Source of the DNA: Norana najaformis
Taxonomy: Eukaryota > Annelida > Clitellata > Crassiclitellata > Hormogastridae
Assembly (NCBI GenBank): GCA_964023275.1
Contig: OZ029921.1
Coordinates: 28,441,230-28,505,229, forward strand
Direction: 5' to 3'
Length of the DNA: 64,000 nucleotides
The notes beneath the pieces were generated by a model that saw only the letters and a program-made list of their open reading frames with translations, was not told the origin of the DNA and ran no database searches. The translations under genes were made by a program, and so were the position numbers. Position 1 is the stretch's first letter. Each line of letters begins with the position of its first letter. This document shows positions 46,605 through 59,651 of this stretch, piece by piece.

Positions 46605-49600
46605 TCATAAATTGTGCATAGGAAACATGCCGAACGAGGCAGCCGGTCCGTGACTACCAAAGTGAGTTCCTATACTGCGAGCATCAAAACCCGGATGTTG
46701 ATGTCCAAGAAATGGATTGAAGCCCATGTCGGGCAGCATGTGAGCCGGGAGCTGGCTTCGTCCGTTGTACATTGAGCTTGTTGCCTGATGGTGGTGGTGG
46801 TGTAGCGTACTCGCCTCCATGCCACCGGTGAACTTTATGGGCGACATGTTACTGAGTGGGTCACGCTGTGCTGCACCACCGATGTCGGAGAAGATGTTCC
46901 CGAAACCAAACCCGTGCATGTGTGCAGGCATCGCGTTGGCAGACGGTGGTGGTGGGATAACCTGCGACGAAGCTATGTGCGAACCATGCACGTGATCCAT
47001 TCCAAATCCGGCCTGGAAGTTAAGACCGAGGCCGTTCTGTGCAGCTCGAGACGGTGAAAACAGCGCAGGGCTGAACGGGAGTGGCGTATCGCGATGCTGA
47101 AGAGTCTTTGCATTGGAAAGCGTCCGGCCGGTATTTCCAAATATGTTTGGCGGTGGGAAGTACGTGAGGCTGTCCGGGGGCATAGTCCGTGACGGCGATA
47201 AGCCGGTGCTTCCAAGTCCAATAAACGGAGTAACAGACCGACTGTCAAACATGCCAGAGTCCACGCCGTACGACGTGGATGGTTTCGAGGATTTCTTTGA
47301 CGATGACGATGATGATTTAGTTGACGATCGGTTAGAACTGCTCTTACACGGCTGCGACTGGTTTGATGGCTGGTGCGAAGGTGTGCGGGAAACGCTGGAC
47401 GACTTTGCAGCAGAGTCGAACGAAGAAGGGTCGGTGATTTTGGCAGTGGGCTTCTTGACTCCGTTGCTTTGGCTGCTAGCACTGCTACAGTCTCTGAAGA
47501 CGTTGAGCGGTGGAGGGTCAAAGGTTAGCCCTGGTAAATTAGGATTGAACTGCGTGCCCGGCGACTGGAACATGTCGAAGCCAAGCGAATGTTGCCCATT
47601 GCTTGGATACCTGCTGTAGTCGGACATTGAAGACGGATGGTGCAGCATGGTGGTTGCCATCGACGACCCAGCGATGCTGTGGTAACCAGAAAGAGCAGAG
47701 TAGGGACTCTGTTGCTCGGCAACAGAGGGCGATCTGTTCTGCGACGGATTGCGTCCAGCCGTCGACGAAGTATTCGGCACCTGTTGCCTGCTGTTTGTTT
47801 GCGAAGCCATGCTAGTTCCAAGACAGGCACTTTTATCACGATTCATTGAGCTGAGCACTGGTGAAGCATTCGGTTCTAGGAACTGTCCGCCGCCTAACTG
47901 GCTTGAAAAGTAATTGTCATGCTGATTTGTCTTTGACATGTCTCGTCTCATGGCAGCACTCGTATCGGAAGGCTGGTTCCCTGTTTTAGCGTTCGATGAC
48001 CGCTTGTCTACGCTGCACGACGGCATGCTGCCCCGGGTCATGCTGTCGCCACTGCACGGGGACACTTGGTTTAGGCCACCAAAAGCGGACGCTTGCGGGT
48101 AGAACGGATTCTGGGAATGACTTCCAAAGCTGTTTGGAAAATTTGTCGCAGAATCTGTTTGCTGATGAGCCATTCCAGCTTTGTCTGCTGGAAAGATGGA
48201 TGAGCATGAGTACGGATCGGTGTTCTTGTTCTGGACAGCACAGCTTGGAACAGCCGAGGCAAAGTAATCGGAATCATTCCGCCTTCGACTTTCCTCCTGC
48301 CACGACTTTCTTTCTAAATCAACTCCTGCGCCAGCAGATGAGCTGTATCCACTTGCCATTTTTGGCTGCAAGCCGCTCTGGCCAGACGATTGCATGCTGC
48401 CCGATTTGTGACTGCAGCCTGACCTTGAAGCTGGCAACAGTTCTGAGGATGTGATGCTGCTGCTGATGGTTGAAGGAGTCCGACTTTTCTGATATGTGTC
48501 GTTGTACGCGCACTGTGATAAAACTGGTGGCGATGTCAAGTAATGGTTGCTGGCATTTGAAGTTGAAGATGACTCCTGATTATTAAACCTATCATTCTTT
48601 GCATGCAAGTCATTCTTTGCAGACGGTTCCTTTTCTCTCTGCATCTTCTGTTTATCAATTTTTGAGGCATGCAAGTTTTCGATTTCTCTGGTGACTGTTT
48701 CCCTGGCGACCGTCTCCTTGGTCGCTGGTTTCTGTGCAGCCTCGACAGATGATGAAGGAACCATGACAGGTGTTGCTACATGATTCTCTCTCTCACATTC
48801 TTTTCTGTTCTTTTGACTTTTATCCGTTTCTTGCACAACATTTGTGGAGTCTTTTGTTCCCTGTTCTCGTTCGGTTTTGTTTCGCTGAGCGTGAGACGAG
48901 AGCTTAGTAACTCCTCCTTTTGGCGTCAAAGAACCTGCAATTGAAGCGATGTTCATATGCTGAGCCTTGCTAGCAGTAAACTTACCGCTGGCAACTTCCA
49001 ACGAGGAATCTTTTCTCCCCTCCTCCGTGATTTTATTGTAAGGCACTTCCATAGCAGTTGAAGAAGATTCTTTTCGAGCTGGTAAAGCACACAAGGAATT
49101 AGATTTCAAAGACTCGGTCGCTTGAGGTTTGTCGACAAATTCATCAAGTGAACAGATTCCTGTGTCGGATGACGCAGTCTTGCTGACAGAACTGCCAGCC
49201 GTAGTTTCCATCTCAGTTACTTTTGTAACAGGCAGGGCTTTTGATAATGGCACTTCAAAAGAAGTGTTCGCAGGTGGCGGCTGTTTTGAAGGGGGTCCTG
49301 ACTTTGAAGCTGGTTCGGCAAACGTGCATTTTGATGCAGCGTTTGCTTCTTGCAAGACAGGCTCTGATGACTGCAAGGCTGACGGAGACTTTAGGCTGTG
49401 TGATTCTTTTTCCTTCAGAGGTAAGATCTCCTGGTTGGCATTTGCATTGTTTTGCGGTTCAGTTTTGTCTGTCGAGTCTGACTTTCCAGATTTTTTAATC
49501 GGCGTTCGGAAGGACTTCAGGTCATTCTCAAATGCAGCCATATCGTCATTCATCTCAAAGCTGAACACATCCATCGGATTGCGTTTTGCCAACTCGCTCT

Positions 49601-52600
49601 CGTGGTCAGGTTGTGCTGGCGGCTTCTCTTCGGGTACAGACAGAGTTACGACGGGTCCAACTGGCTCTGATTTTTCTGCATCAGAAGTGGAGATTAAAGC
49701 ATGTTTATCACTGCTTTTCTTTGCACGTTTTGATGAAGGCCCTTCTCTATCACAACCCGCTTTGTGCTTACGACTGTGTGACTTTCGCTTGGGCTCCGTC
49801 TGTGTTGCGGCCGCCATGTTTTCCACTTTGTCGACTATACTGAAAATGTCACTTTCGTTAAACGTCAGCGTTTCTGGAATATCCTCATGAAGACTATCGA
49901 TCGTCTTTTTGTGCCGCTTTTTCCCATGACCTTCGGAATCGACATCATCGTGATTCTTGGTCTTCAGCTCTTTTCTCACAGTCTGTGTTGATTCTTCAAC
50001 TTTTTGCAATGACTCAGTGTGTCCTTTATCTTTTTCTGGTTTGTCTTCTAAAGGTTGTAACCTTTTCGTGCCTTTACTCGATGTAGAATTCTCAGTTTGT
50101 TGAGCATCAAACGGTTTATACGTAGCAGGCAGAAAGTTACTCAGAGCAAATCCTCTTCGACTAATGCTGCCTTGTTCTTTAATTTCTTTTGAATCTTCCT
50201 CCACTGAACTGCTCGGCTGGCCAAGTTTACCGTTCTCCCAAATGTTCTCGTCTTCGACTGGATTTGTTATCTTTGCCATTTCCTTCTTTGCTGTTCTGCC
50301 AGATCTTTTCTCTTTATGATTTGCATGAGCCTTTTCAGCTTTTTCATGTTCACTATTGCTCACGTGGTCAGCAGCCGAGATTTGTTTGGATGGAGCACAA
50401 TGTGCACTCGTTTGTTCAGCATTGGTTGATAGCCTGACCCCAACACTGTTTTCATCAGAGTACGTCTTCATATCCAAGACAGGACTCTGATTTTTGGGCC
50501 GTGTATCCAATTCTAAGTCTTTGCTCTGCCGAGGTGTAAATGCATCTGTGTGCTTTACTTTTTCAGGCTCAGTAACACTGTCATGGCACGGCACTGCCTT
50601 GCTCGCTGGTTCTTTTTCTTTGACAAGAACAGGATTAGATTTCTGTGATTTCTTCTTTCGTGGGGAAGAAGCCTTTTTTCCGCCTGGCCCCTTTGGCTGA
50701 TTGCTCTCTTCAACAACTGCTTTTCTGCAGTTATCTACTTCCGTCGCTTCATTTGCTGAGTTACTTACTGCAAATAATTCTGTACCGTCATTGTTTGACT
50801 GTTCCAGAGGCACCAAGGCTGCAGGGCTCAAGAGAGCTGGAGAAATGCGGTTCTTGTCTTTTGGTGAGGTCATCATGCTTTTCATCATTTGTTGAACCTT
50901 TTCATCACTAGGTTCTTCCTCCATACTGGATATTTCAAGAGCCAGTTGAAGCAGATTTGGTGAGACGATGGTGGGAAACTTCTTGGTACCTGATTCTGTG
51001 ACATTATTTGTGTTGTCTGGCATGCCAGAACTAACTTCCACAGCATTCCCCTTGTCTGTTTCGGACGTAACACTTGTGTAAGTACTTTCTTGCATGACAG
51101 GCATTTCAATGGCGGCCGATACCTCAACAACTTTAGCAGGAGCAGGAGTCGGCGGCATCATGCGGATCAGATCTGCAAAGTCGTTTATGTCAGACTCTTT
51201 TTCTTCTTCCGGTTTTCCTCCAGGTGAGAAAAACTGCAAGTTGTGTTCATCACCTAAGTTAAGAATGGCGTGCTCACCAACCGCCTGTTCTCTGCTTACG
51301 GCTTTTGGCTTGGGATTCTTTTTCTTTTTGGACTTCTTTGCCTTTCCCAGTGCATCAACCTGCAGCGGATTTTCTGCCGCCATCGTCTTGCTGTTGCTAA
51401 CCAGCAGCTGGTGTGAGTCAGTGGTGTGCAGCTCTGACTGGTGATGGCTCGGCGAAACCGTGAACAGTGACTCAGCAGCTTGGGCGAGCAAGTCGTTTGA
51501 CGTTGTGCATACGACTGGCGCTGGTGTACATGTTAATGGCACCGATATTGTCAGTGGTGCCATAAAAGGAGGGGCTGTCATTGAGGAGCAGCTGGTTGGC
51601 AGCATCGGAGGACGAGTGATGGCCGCAACGCTGGTGATCTGCTGCATTACTGGCACCGGGTGTGATATGACAGCATCCGTCTTTGGCATTGGTTTCGGCA
51701 TCAGAACACGCTGGGCAGGCTTTGCATGGCTGGCAGTTGGTGGCGGATTCATGGCACCTTCATTGCTTGGCACAAGTATAAACTGGCCGTTCTGCGTCAT
51801 CATCAGACTACCTTGAAGCTGTGGTAGAGGAGAAGGCTTCATGATGGCCGCAGAAGTGGATGTGGATTTCTTCTTTGATCGAGACAGCGCAGGCTTCGAC
51901 GCGGCTGAGCCAGGCTGAAACGACGGAAGAGGCAGATGACCTTGTGCAGGAACAGCTTGGAGTGATGTCGCAGGGCCAAGTTTCGATGCATCAACACCCG
52001 GAAGGTGTGGAACCATGTTAGGGAACTGCTGCATGCCAGCGTTTATCTGCATGTGTGGGTTAGCAGACAACGCGAACGTCTGGCCTTTGCCATCCATGAG
52101 CTTTGCAGCGAGCGGGTTATGTCCCGGGTTTGTCACGAGGCCCTGTGCCATGTGTGACGGCGTTACAGACGGAACAAGAAGACTCCCTGTCACAGGGATG
52201 CACTGCTGCGGAGGGAAGAGCAAGTTCGGCTGAGTTACCACGGGAACGATTGCCCCGTTTGGCAGGATGAGTGCCTGTGGGTGCTCATTCGGTTGTGACG
52301 GGAGAGTGTGCATGATCATTGGGCCCTGAGGGGTGTTGACCGTCACAGTCTGATTTGAAGCAAGAGGGGCCTGGAGCAGATTAGGAGGTAATGTGGGAGC
52401 CTGTCCCGGAATGAAGGTCACTGGCTGCGGCCCAAACTGGTTCTGTTTGTTCAGAAACATTGTGTTTGCCGTACTGACAGTACACTGGAGGTTTGTGGCT
52501 GCCATTTGAGGGTTGGGGTTGAAACCTCCACTGAAATCCTGGCCAATTACCCCACTGCTGACCGGATGTCCGAGAGTCTGGGGGGCCATGTTCTGGTTGG

Positions 52601-53545
52601 AACTGACAAGCAGCAGTTGACCATTATGTAAGACTAAGCGTTGTCCCTGGAGCTGACCATCGCCTCCTGCGTTCTGCATCGTTACTGAGTCCGTTGCTGC
52701 AGATGCAACGCAGGCAACCGACGGGTCATTCTGTTGGTCGAAGCTGTGGTTTGCATACTCTGTATACAGCCCCGAACTGTTCACTGCCATGGTTGGTTGT
52801 GCCGATGATACGTTTCCAAGGAAAAACTCTTGCGCATTTGCTTGTGTTTCAACGGGTTTCGATGAGTCAGAAGCAATCGTGTCCTGAGTGGCAGACACAA
52901 TGCAATCATTCGCATCGCTAGACCGCATCTGCACCATGTCGCTGGCACCGGTGGATGGCTCCAAAGCACAAACTGGTGCCACGCCGGCATCATCAGATTC
53001 TACTAAACCACCTCCCTGATTGCTGCTCAGCAGTTCTAGACTGTCGCCACCTTCTTCAAACTGTTGCCTGTTGATAGTCGAGTCACTGCTAACTTGTTCA
53101 AACGAATGCGTCTGCTGGTTCTGATTCTCGCTCATCCGGTCGTGGCACTGGTTCACTGGTGTTGCTTGTAGTGGCACCTGTGGCTGTGAAACGAGCATCA
53201 GCTGCCCGTTGTGGTTCACGATTGACGTGCCAGATCCCATCATGCACTGCGTAAGGCTACCCTGCTGTTCGTTTGTCGGCATCACCATACACGAAGGGTC
53301 CGAGGAATTCAGAAAGTCCGTGTACATCGTGAACTGAGAAGCCGGGGCGTCGTTTGACACGTACGAAATCTGTCCGCTGAACTGCTGTGATGCATCTGAT
53401 GGGTGATGTTGGCTGTTGTTGACTGTCGCCGTTTGTAACATGTTTGCTGCCATCTGTTGCCCGTTCTGTGCAAACAGGAATGGGCTGCCCATGTCTGGAG
53501 TATTTCGAGGACGCAGGTCAGACGGATTCATGTCAGGTGAAATTC
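46605..53545 (-). CDS. USF3: Giant last exon of the USF3-like gene
   Basis: A single uninterrupted 6.9-kb coding exon. The acceptor is CTTTCAG (53552-53546), with coding from GGA ATT TCA.., and TAA/TAG-free through to the stop at 46605-46607. The ATG at 53531 is internal and is not the gene's start. Distinct parts are four NGQ-type motifs (see findings), acidic-hydrophobic patches such as DINDFADLIRMM and DMAAFENDLKSF that could be activation or cofactor motifs, a short His run (LHHHHHQ), and the conserved C-terminal block in the last 250 residues. Such patches are inferred, not tested. Confidence 0.9.
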
Positions 53546-56500
53546 CTGAAAGAACAAGAAGCTGATATTCAAAGAATACAGTTAAAAATATATTACATGT
53601 GGGTGTTCAGACTTAACAAGCATCTTTTTAGCCAATCATTCACAATTTCCGAACCACAGAACACTGGCAAATACGATCTAAAATAATGACCTAAAACAAT
53701 AAGCAACATTCTGGAACTCTCTCCCTTCATCTGTTCATTCCACTCAGTCTCTTAAGTCATTTCAGCCTCAACTTAAGACTTACTAAGACTTACCTTCCTC
53801 AACCAAATTACCTCTCTGTCTCAGTGGACCGACTTTGGTATTGACTTGACTACAGCTTCGTTTTGATGCATTATCGGTTGATACCTTGTGTATTATGCAC
53901 CAGCACAACATAAGCTGCTAATTAACATTAATAATAATAATAACAACAAAACTGAAGCCTAAGCAGCTGTTCAAAGTCATAAACAATTCTGATGTAGATC
54001 ATTCATAAGTTATTTGGCTAGCCAAAAATTTTTTTATGGCCCAATAGGAAATACATTACACAAACAAGTGCAACAGGAACACAACTTCTCGTTAAACAAT
54101 GCGTTTAAAATGTGCAATTTTTAAAGATCCTTTCATGAAACAGTAGTATTAAGCAAATGAAGAAATCATGAAATAAAACAATAAACCATGTACCAGCTGA
54201 GGCAAGTAATGTGACATAATGCGATACTTCAGACTTCAGCTTCTCATTCTCTTTGCGCAAATGTTCCATTTCAACACCTAAAAAATTGAAAACTACAGCC
54301 GTAATGTCATGCGCTCATTTCATCCTATGGAGACCTACAGCACAAACCGCTAAACATGACTAGATCACATTTACCATAACTTGTAACACTGATTGTATGC
54401 ATATATATATTTATGTATGTATGTATGTTTGTATGTATACACACATTCATTCATTCATCCTATCAGAGCATTTATAAAGCACCCCTCCAAGATGCCTACC
54501 CAGAGTGTGTGTGTGTGTATGAATGTATGTACATGAACATTTTAACAAGGCACTAAAACATTCTTATCTAACACTTCTAGAAAGTTGTAACTTAGGAAGA
54601 GCTGGATGTTTCTTGAGGAAACAAAACTGTTTTCATTTGCTACTCTGCTCACTTTCAGGCAACGGACAAACAAGTCCTGTCAATTGCTAAACCATTCATC
54701 ACTGTTGTGTCCATCAGTAATGGTCGAGAAAGCAACTATTTTACAGTAATACTAACCTCCACTAATACTTTTCACAACTTCTTCAATAAACAGCTTTCCA
54801 CAAGTACAGCTCTAATCCTACTTGCAAAACGAAGCAACATTTTCATGCAAATTTTATGCAGACAGTTCTTCTAGCATATAAAGTTTGCGTCCAGCCAGTT
54901 GCAAGCATCACCACCAGCGAAATGAAGACCCAGTAATCCACACTGAGATGTGCTTGCGAACAGACATTGTCTGCACTGTTCTACTGCTACAAGAAGGAGA
55001 CGGCACAGTTCCGACCGTGACACCCACGCAGCGAGTTGAAGATGCTTTATGGCCTTCCACGTTTAAACAAAAACAGAAACCTTTAACTATATAAAAAAAT
55101 CAAAACAGTAGTTTTCAATTTTCTCAAATGAAAGAAACCACTTACAATTATTACTGCCACCTGACGTCGTCAGCTGACTGTTCTGTTCTTTTAGAGAATG
55201 TATGAATCGAATACCCAGCTGCAGAAGTTCATGCATTGTCTAAAAGACAAAAAACACCACTGCTCAAGCTCAAGTCATTGTCAGTAGAATACTCTAGAGC
55301 AGCGGTCTCTAACTCTCGACTATTTTCTGGTCCCCAAGGGTTCTTAACACATTTTCAAATTATTTTTTAATAATTAAGATTAATTTATTTTTCGATTATT
55401 TCATTAGTTTAACTACAGGTTTTAGCAAGCAAGCATTTTGTTTCAGCATTCTAAGTGCTGAATATGCTTAGTCACATGGAATAAATGAGAGGAAAGAGAA
55501 AGGTAGTCAACTAAAGTCATCAGTTGGTAGGCAGCAAAAATTAATAAAGCTAGCTGAGATTCGGCAAAAGCCAGTCATTTGCACAGCGAAATGATTGCAA
55601 AACACAGCAAAAACATGCAAAACATCATGCAAAACATCAAAGTCATAAAAGAACGTATTCTAAAAGCAAGTGAAATTCTGTGACCTGAATATAAAAAAGT
55701 GCTTGAAGCTTCAAGTTTATCACACAAAGCTGTTTTCAAAATTAACAGCAAACGTTCTGACAAACATCCCCTGCTTACCTTACGCTACAAACAATATACA
55801 CTCCAAGAGGCTCCTGCATGGAACCATAAAATACTACATTACAAATGGTAACAACAACAATTTTCTTTACAAATTTTGTTAATTCTACTGCCAAACTACT
55901 TCTGCTGTAGATTAACACGAGCTCTGTTTGACACTCGTTGCTAACCTGCTTTTTCTCTGAGACGTACGAAGGGGGCAGAAGGCTTTTCATCTCCTCCATG
56001 TCGTTCTTTATCTTCCCTTTCCTCTCTTTCTCTTTGATGTTATGGCGATGCCTTCGACTCGCATTTACACTAAACAAACGCAAAACTCGAAATGAAGAAT
56101 TCAGCAACTTAAACAACATAGACACAACCAAACTCCATATGAAAACCTTGAAAAGTCAAACAGCGCTTTAAAACATTTGCTGTCACGTGACCACTGTGAT
56201 GTATAAAAGAATTCATATAGCAGCAAATCAAAAGATTCCCTAACCATTACTGCCTGCTTATTTTTTTAAAAGGCAACAAAAGAAACCATTTCAGGAACAG
56301 CACTTGACAACATAACATTCTGTCTGAAACTCCAGTAAAGAGGTCAGAATTTTAAAAATCATTTTCAGGCTGCACTAAACAAAAGGTTAGTATTATAGTT
56401 TACATGTAAGTGTACAAAGAAAGCTGGTTTATGAAACTCGTTCAGTTTCAATGTCCCTGTATTAATTAAATAAGCTCTAACAGAAAACTGTAAAGTTATA

Positions 56501-57387
56501 ACTATAAAACAAACTTCGTTTAGAAAAAAGATCTTCAACCATGGATAACAGTTTCTACAGCCCAGCTAGGATGGTAAGTAATTTCACACTCTCTGAAAGC
56601 CACTGTGATTTACTATGTGCTGAAGTTAGATAAACGGTGTGGTAGTTCACATGTCAGACTGTTCAAAATTGCCTGCAGCATGGCAACTTCTGGTTCTCAA
56701 ATCATTAGCTCTGGTTCAGATTTTGGCATTTTCACTTCTTGGCAGTTATATGACTTTCTACTCTGCACTCATAAACTCTCATATCTCAAATTACTAACTC
56801 ATAAAAAGAGAGTACATTTATTGCAATCAGACCATCATGGGCTAGTACTTTTAAAACTGTGGCCCTAGAATAATAGAATCCTTCAGCGGAATTGCAGCAA
56901 CACAGTCCAGCAATTAGTCAATATAACTTTACAAATATATTCAGCAATTTAGACAAAAGCACTCGTATTCCAACCACAGACACAATCACCGCCTGCCCGC
57001 CCTTTGCCAATTAGCAGTTACTTTGAAGTAATGCCACATATCGACACAGACTACATCACAAATATTAAGGAAAGCATCTAGATTTCAAGGAAAAAACGTC
57101 ACACTGTTTATTTCTTATTGACTTTACATTAAAAACACCATATCAGCTTATTTACATATTTCTACATAAAGCACGAACCTCTGCAGAAATAACACAACAA
57201 AAACAGTTCTGGGTGAACAACAGTTGTAAACATAATGGTTATAATCGTCAACGCTAGCTATACCTGTCAACTACATCTATCGTTCCATTCACAGCTTCTT
57301 GGATGAGTTCCTGTACCATTTCCTGGGCAGGTTCCTGGGCCAAAAGTGAATCCCCGCCATCCACAGTTGACAGCCCACCATCATCAT
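46605..57387 (-). CDS. USF3: USF3-like bHLH-zipper transcription factor, five coding exons recovered, 5' end unresolved
   Basis: Exons in transcript order: 57387-57264, 56069-55946, 55239-55146, 54277-54194, 53545-46605. Phases (2,0,1,1) agree at every AG/GT junction, giving 2454 residues plus an unknown start. Exon 1 is acidic (DDDGGLSTVDGGDS). Exons 2-4 hold the basic region and helix 1 (RHRHNIKEKERKGKIKN), helix 2 (LLQLGIRFIHSLKEQN) and a heptad zipper (EMEHLRKENEKLKSEV). The final exon encodes more than 2300 residues, low in complexity and rich in Gln, Ser and Pro. It includes a Lys-rich nuclear-localisation-type stretch (KKSKKKKNPKPK) and a C-terminal block with YFPPPNIFGN..FSPALFSP and GFGFGNIFSDIG. 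That block parallels the end of vertebrate USF3 (KIAA2018), which also carries its long tail on one giant exon. Vertebrate USF3 is about 2245 aa. A nuclear, E-box-type DNA-binding role is inferred. Confidence 0.85.
55146..56069 (-). CDS. USF3: bHLH-encoding exons of the USF3-like gene
   Basis: 56069-55946 (124 nt) codes the basic region, helix 1 and part of the loop (..EEMKSLLPPSYVSEKKQ). 55239-55146 (94 nt) codes helix 2. The intron falls in the loop in phase 0. The zipper follows on 54277-54194. The Glu that reads the E-box half-site is present in HNIKEKERK. The next Arg found in most class B bHLH proteins is Lys. Confidence 0.85.
56752..57010. repeat. Local duplication, copy 1 (empty site)
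   Basis: Shares CTCATATCTCAAATTACTAA, ATAAAAAGAGAGTACATTTA and CAGCAACACAGTCCAGCAAT with 57475-58015, in the same order and orientation. At the insertion point it reads TTTTAAAACTGTGGCCC with no insert. Confidence 0.85.
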
Positions 57388-57474
57388 CTACAACAATAAA
57401 ATTATAACATCAAAATCATTATTGATTGCCCGCAAACACATTAATTAACAGCATTGGGTTCACGATAATATACA

Positions 57475-58015
57475 GACTTTCTATTTTGCATTCATAAACT
57501 GTCATATCTCAAATTACTAAATCATAAAAAGAGAGTACATTTATCACATTCAGTCCAGCTAGTACTTTAAAACTGTACAGTAAATCTCCCATGTCCTTTG
57601 AGGAAAAGTAGGGCAGGTGCTCATTTCCTTTTTCAGGCCGTTAAGCCGGCAGTGGATGAATCCCAAGGTCCTGGACACGGGGCCATTGCATCGCAGGACT
57701 TGCCGTTTACTTCCCAGCTTACGTCGGAACCAAATTCTACTGCTTGGTGACAGAATTACAAGTGGGCAAAACAACTTTTCTAGAGTCGTTACACGGAGTC
57801 GAACCTGCAACCGCATGATCATTGACCAAACTTGTTATCGACAGACCACTGTGTTGCACTAAAACTGTGGTCCAAGAGTAATGGAATCCTTCAGTAGAAG
57901 TGCAGCAACACAGTCCAGCAATTAGTCAGTATTTCTTTACAGGATATATTCAGCCACTTAGACTGAAGCAATGGGATCCAAACCACTGAACAATCATTGC
58001 TTGCCAGCCCTTATC
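57475..58015. repeat. Local duplication, copy 2 (carries SINE insert)
   Basis: Same sequence as 56752-57010 but interrupted at TAAAACTGT by a 283-bp insert. The first coding exon recovered for USF3 (57264-57387) lies between the two copies. Confidence 0.85.
57577..57859 (-). mobile_element. tRNA-derived SINE (family S4) with target-site duplication
   Basis: Flanked by TAAAACTGT at 57568-57576 and at 57860-57868. On the minus strand it starts GTGCAACACAGTGGTCTGTC (box A region) and has a perfect box B, GGTTCGACTCC. It is about 283 bp long with no poly(A). It lies antisense to nothing coding, in the intron or flank upstream of 57387. Confidence 0.85.
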
Positions 58016-59651
58016 ATTATGACATCTTTTTGTGTTAACAATAACCACCAAACACATAAAAGTATGATGTTAAGATATTATGCATTAACAAAAACAGCAT
58101 TATAAAACTAGTAAAATGTTACTGATTTACATCTCAACACAGTTCAAGATAAAAGACATTAACTCAAGCAACATTTCAATGTTGAAGTGATATTATGAAG
58201 TCTAATTAACCATGAGCACAAAACACCTTACGCTAATGGATCAGCATCAGCCTGTTAGTTTAGATCTAGCAAGACTTCTTATATACCCCCACAACATCCA
58301 AACTTTGCAGAACTTTCTAAATTAGAAACACTGCACTGCGAAACAATCTCTTCGCTAAAATATCAGCACACTGTTCTGAACTCCTTTACGAAACCATTGG
58401 TAAACTTAAAGAAAAGTATTTTGCGACTTGTCTGTTTTATGTAGACCCAGCAATTTGGAGAATGCTGCGTTTACCCCAACCCATCGTTTATATTTTATTA
58501 GTGGCTATCTCCAGCAGTCTGCTTCAATTTCTCTGGATCTCTGTTGTGTCTGAAAGGTTGTCTGGTAGTTGGATAGCTGTTGTAATTGTTTGTGCTTCAG
58601 TCCAACGATCCTTCAATCCCAGGTCCACATCTCCAAGGACTGTTGTTGTTGATAGAGGCCCAGGTAATAAAAGAGTGATTACCTAGCCTTATCTTTGATC
58701 TCAACGAATTCAGAACACAGCTGCCAACAGACTGAGCTTGCAGAATATACAATCCCCAACAATAATTACAAAAAGAACAAGCTGCTGGACCGCACAGACC
58801 TGTAACATACATATGGTAATAAAAGTAGTATCCACTTCAAATCTGCAGGACATTGAAACAGAAGCTTCTTTATATTCTGTCCTAGTCAATCTAATCTACT
58901 CCAATCTAATGGCTTCTATAGCACTGTGAGCACAATGCTTAAGGCATCAACCAGTGATCACTTCAAGTGAAATTATAGTCAAAATCATAATCCAATAGAG
59001 AAGCCTTGTCAAAATCCAACATGTAAGAGAAACCAGAAATTACGCTACAGGGTGCAAGATTTAAACCTTGCAACACTGCAGACAATTGCCATAGTCTTAG
59101 TTGTTGCACCAAGTTGTGCTTTGAGAGGCAAAGATATCTATGGACCATTTACTGTATTAAGACAGAAAATGTCACAAATACATAAATACTGATGGTGCAA
59201 GCGGGTGGACCAGTTTGTGTGAGAACTGAATATTGAAAAAGAAAAACTTCACATAGGGAACTACCAGCAAAACAGGTGAAGCAAATCTTGACGGGTAAGA
59301 AATCCGACCAGCCATTTTACATCCTCTCCCAGCCTCAGCCAAACCATAGACTCCTCCTACACCTAACCCTCCTCCTCCTCTACCTGCACCCGGTTATGCT
59401 TGACTGACCTAGAGTCAAACAGCACACCTCAACAGCCTTTCAACAATTCAACTGCGCGCATTTTGTTCCAGACATGGACTTCTGTACAGTAGTTATTGGG
59501 TGTGAAACTCAGCATATTCTTGTCCCTGTTCTAAAAAGCGGTTATCACAAAGCATAGGACATCAAATGATCATCACTTGAAGAGAAACTATAAAATATCA
59601 TCAGAATCAGAATCTCCTGAAAAAGAAGTCCACGGCATATGTCTCGACATT

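Noticed and set aside
47113..47619. Plus-strand frames of 150-250 codons antisense to the USF3-like giant exon (also 49129-49890)
   Set aside because: Shadows of the long minus-strand coding exon. No introns, conserved domains or independent start context.
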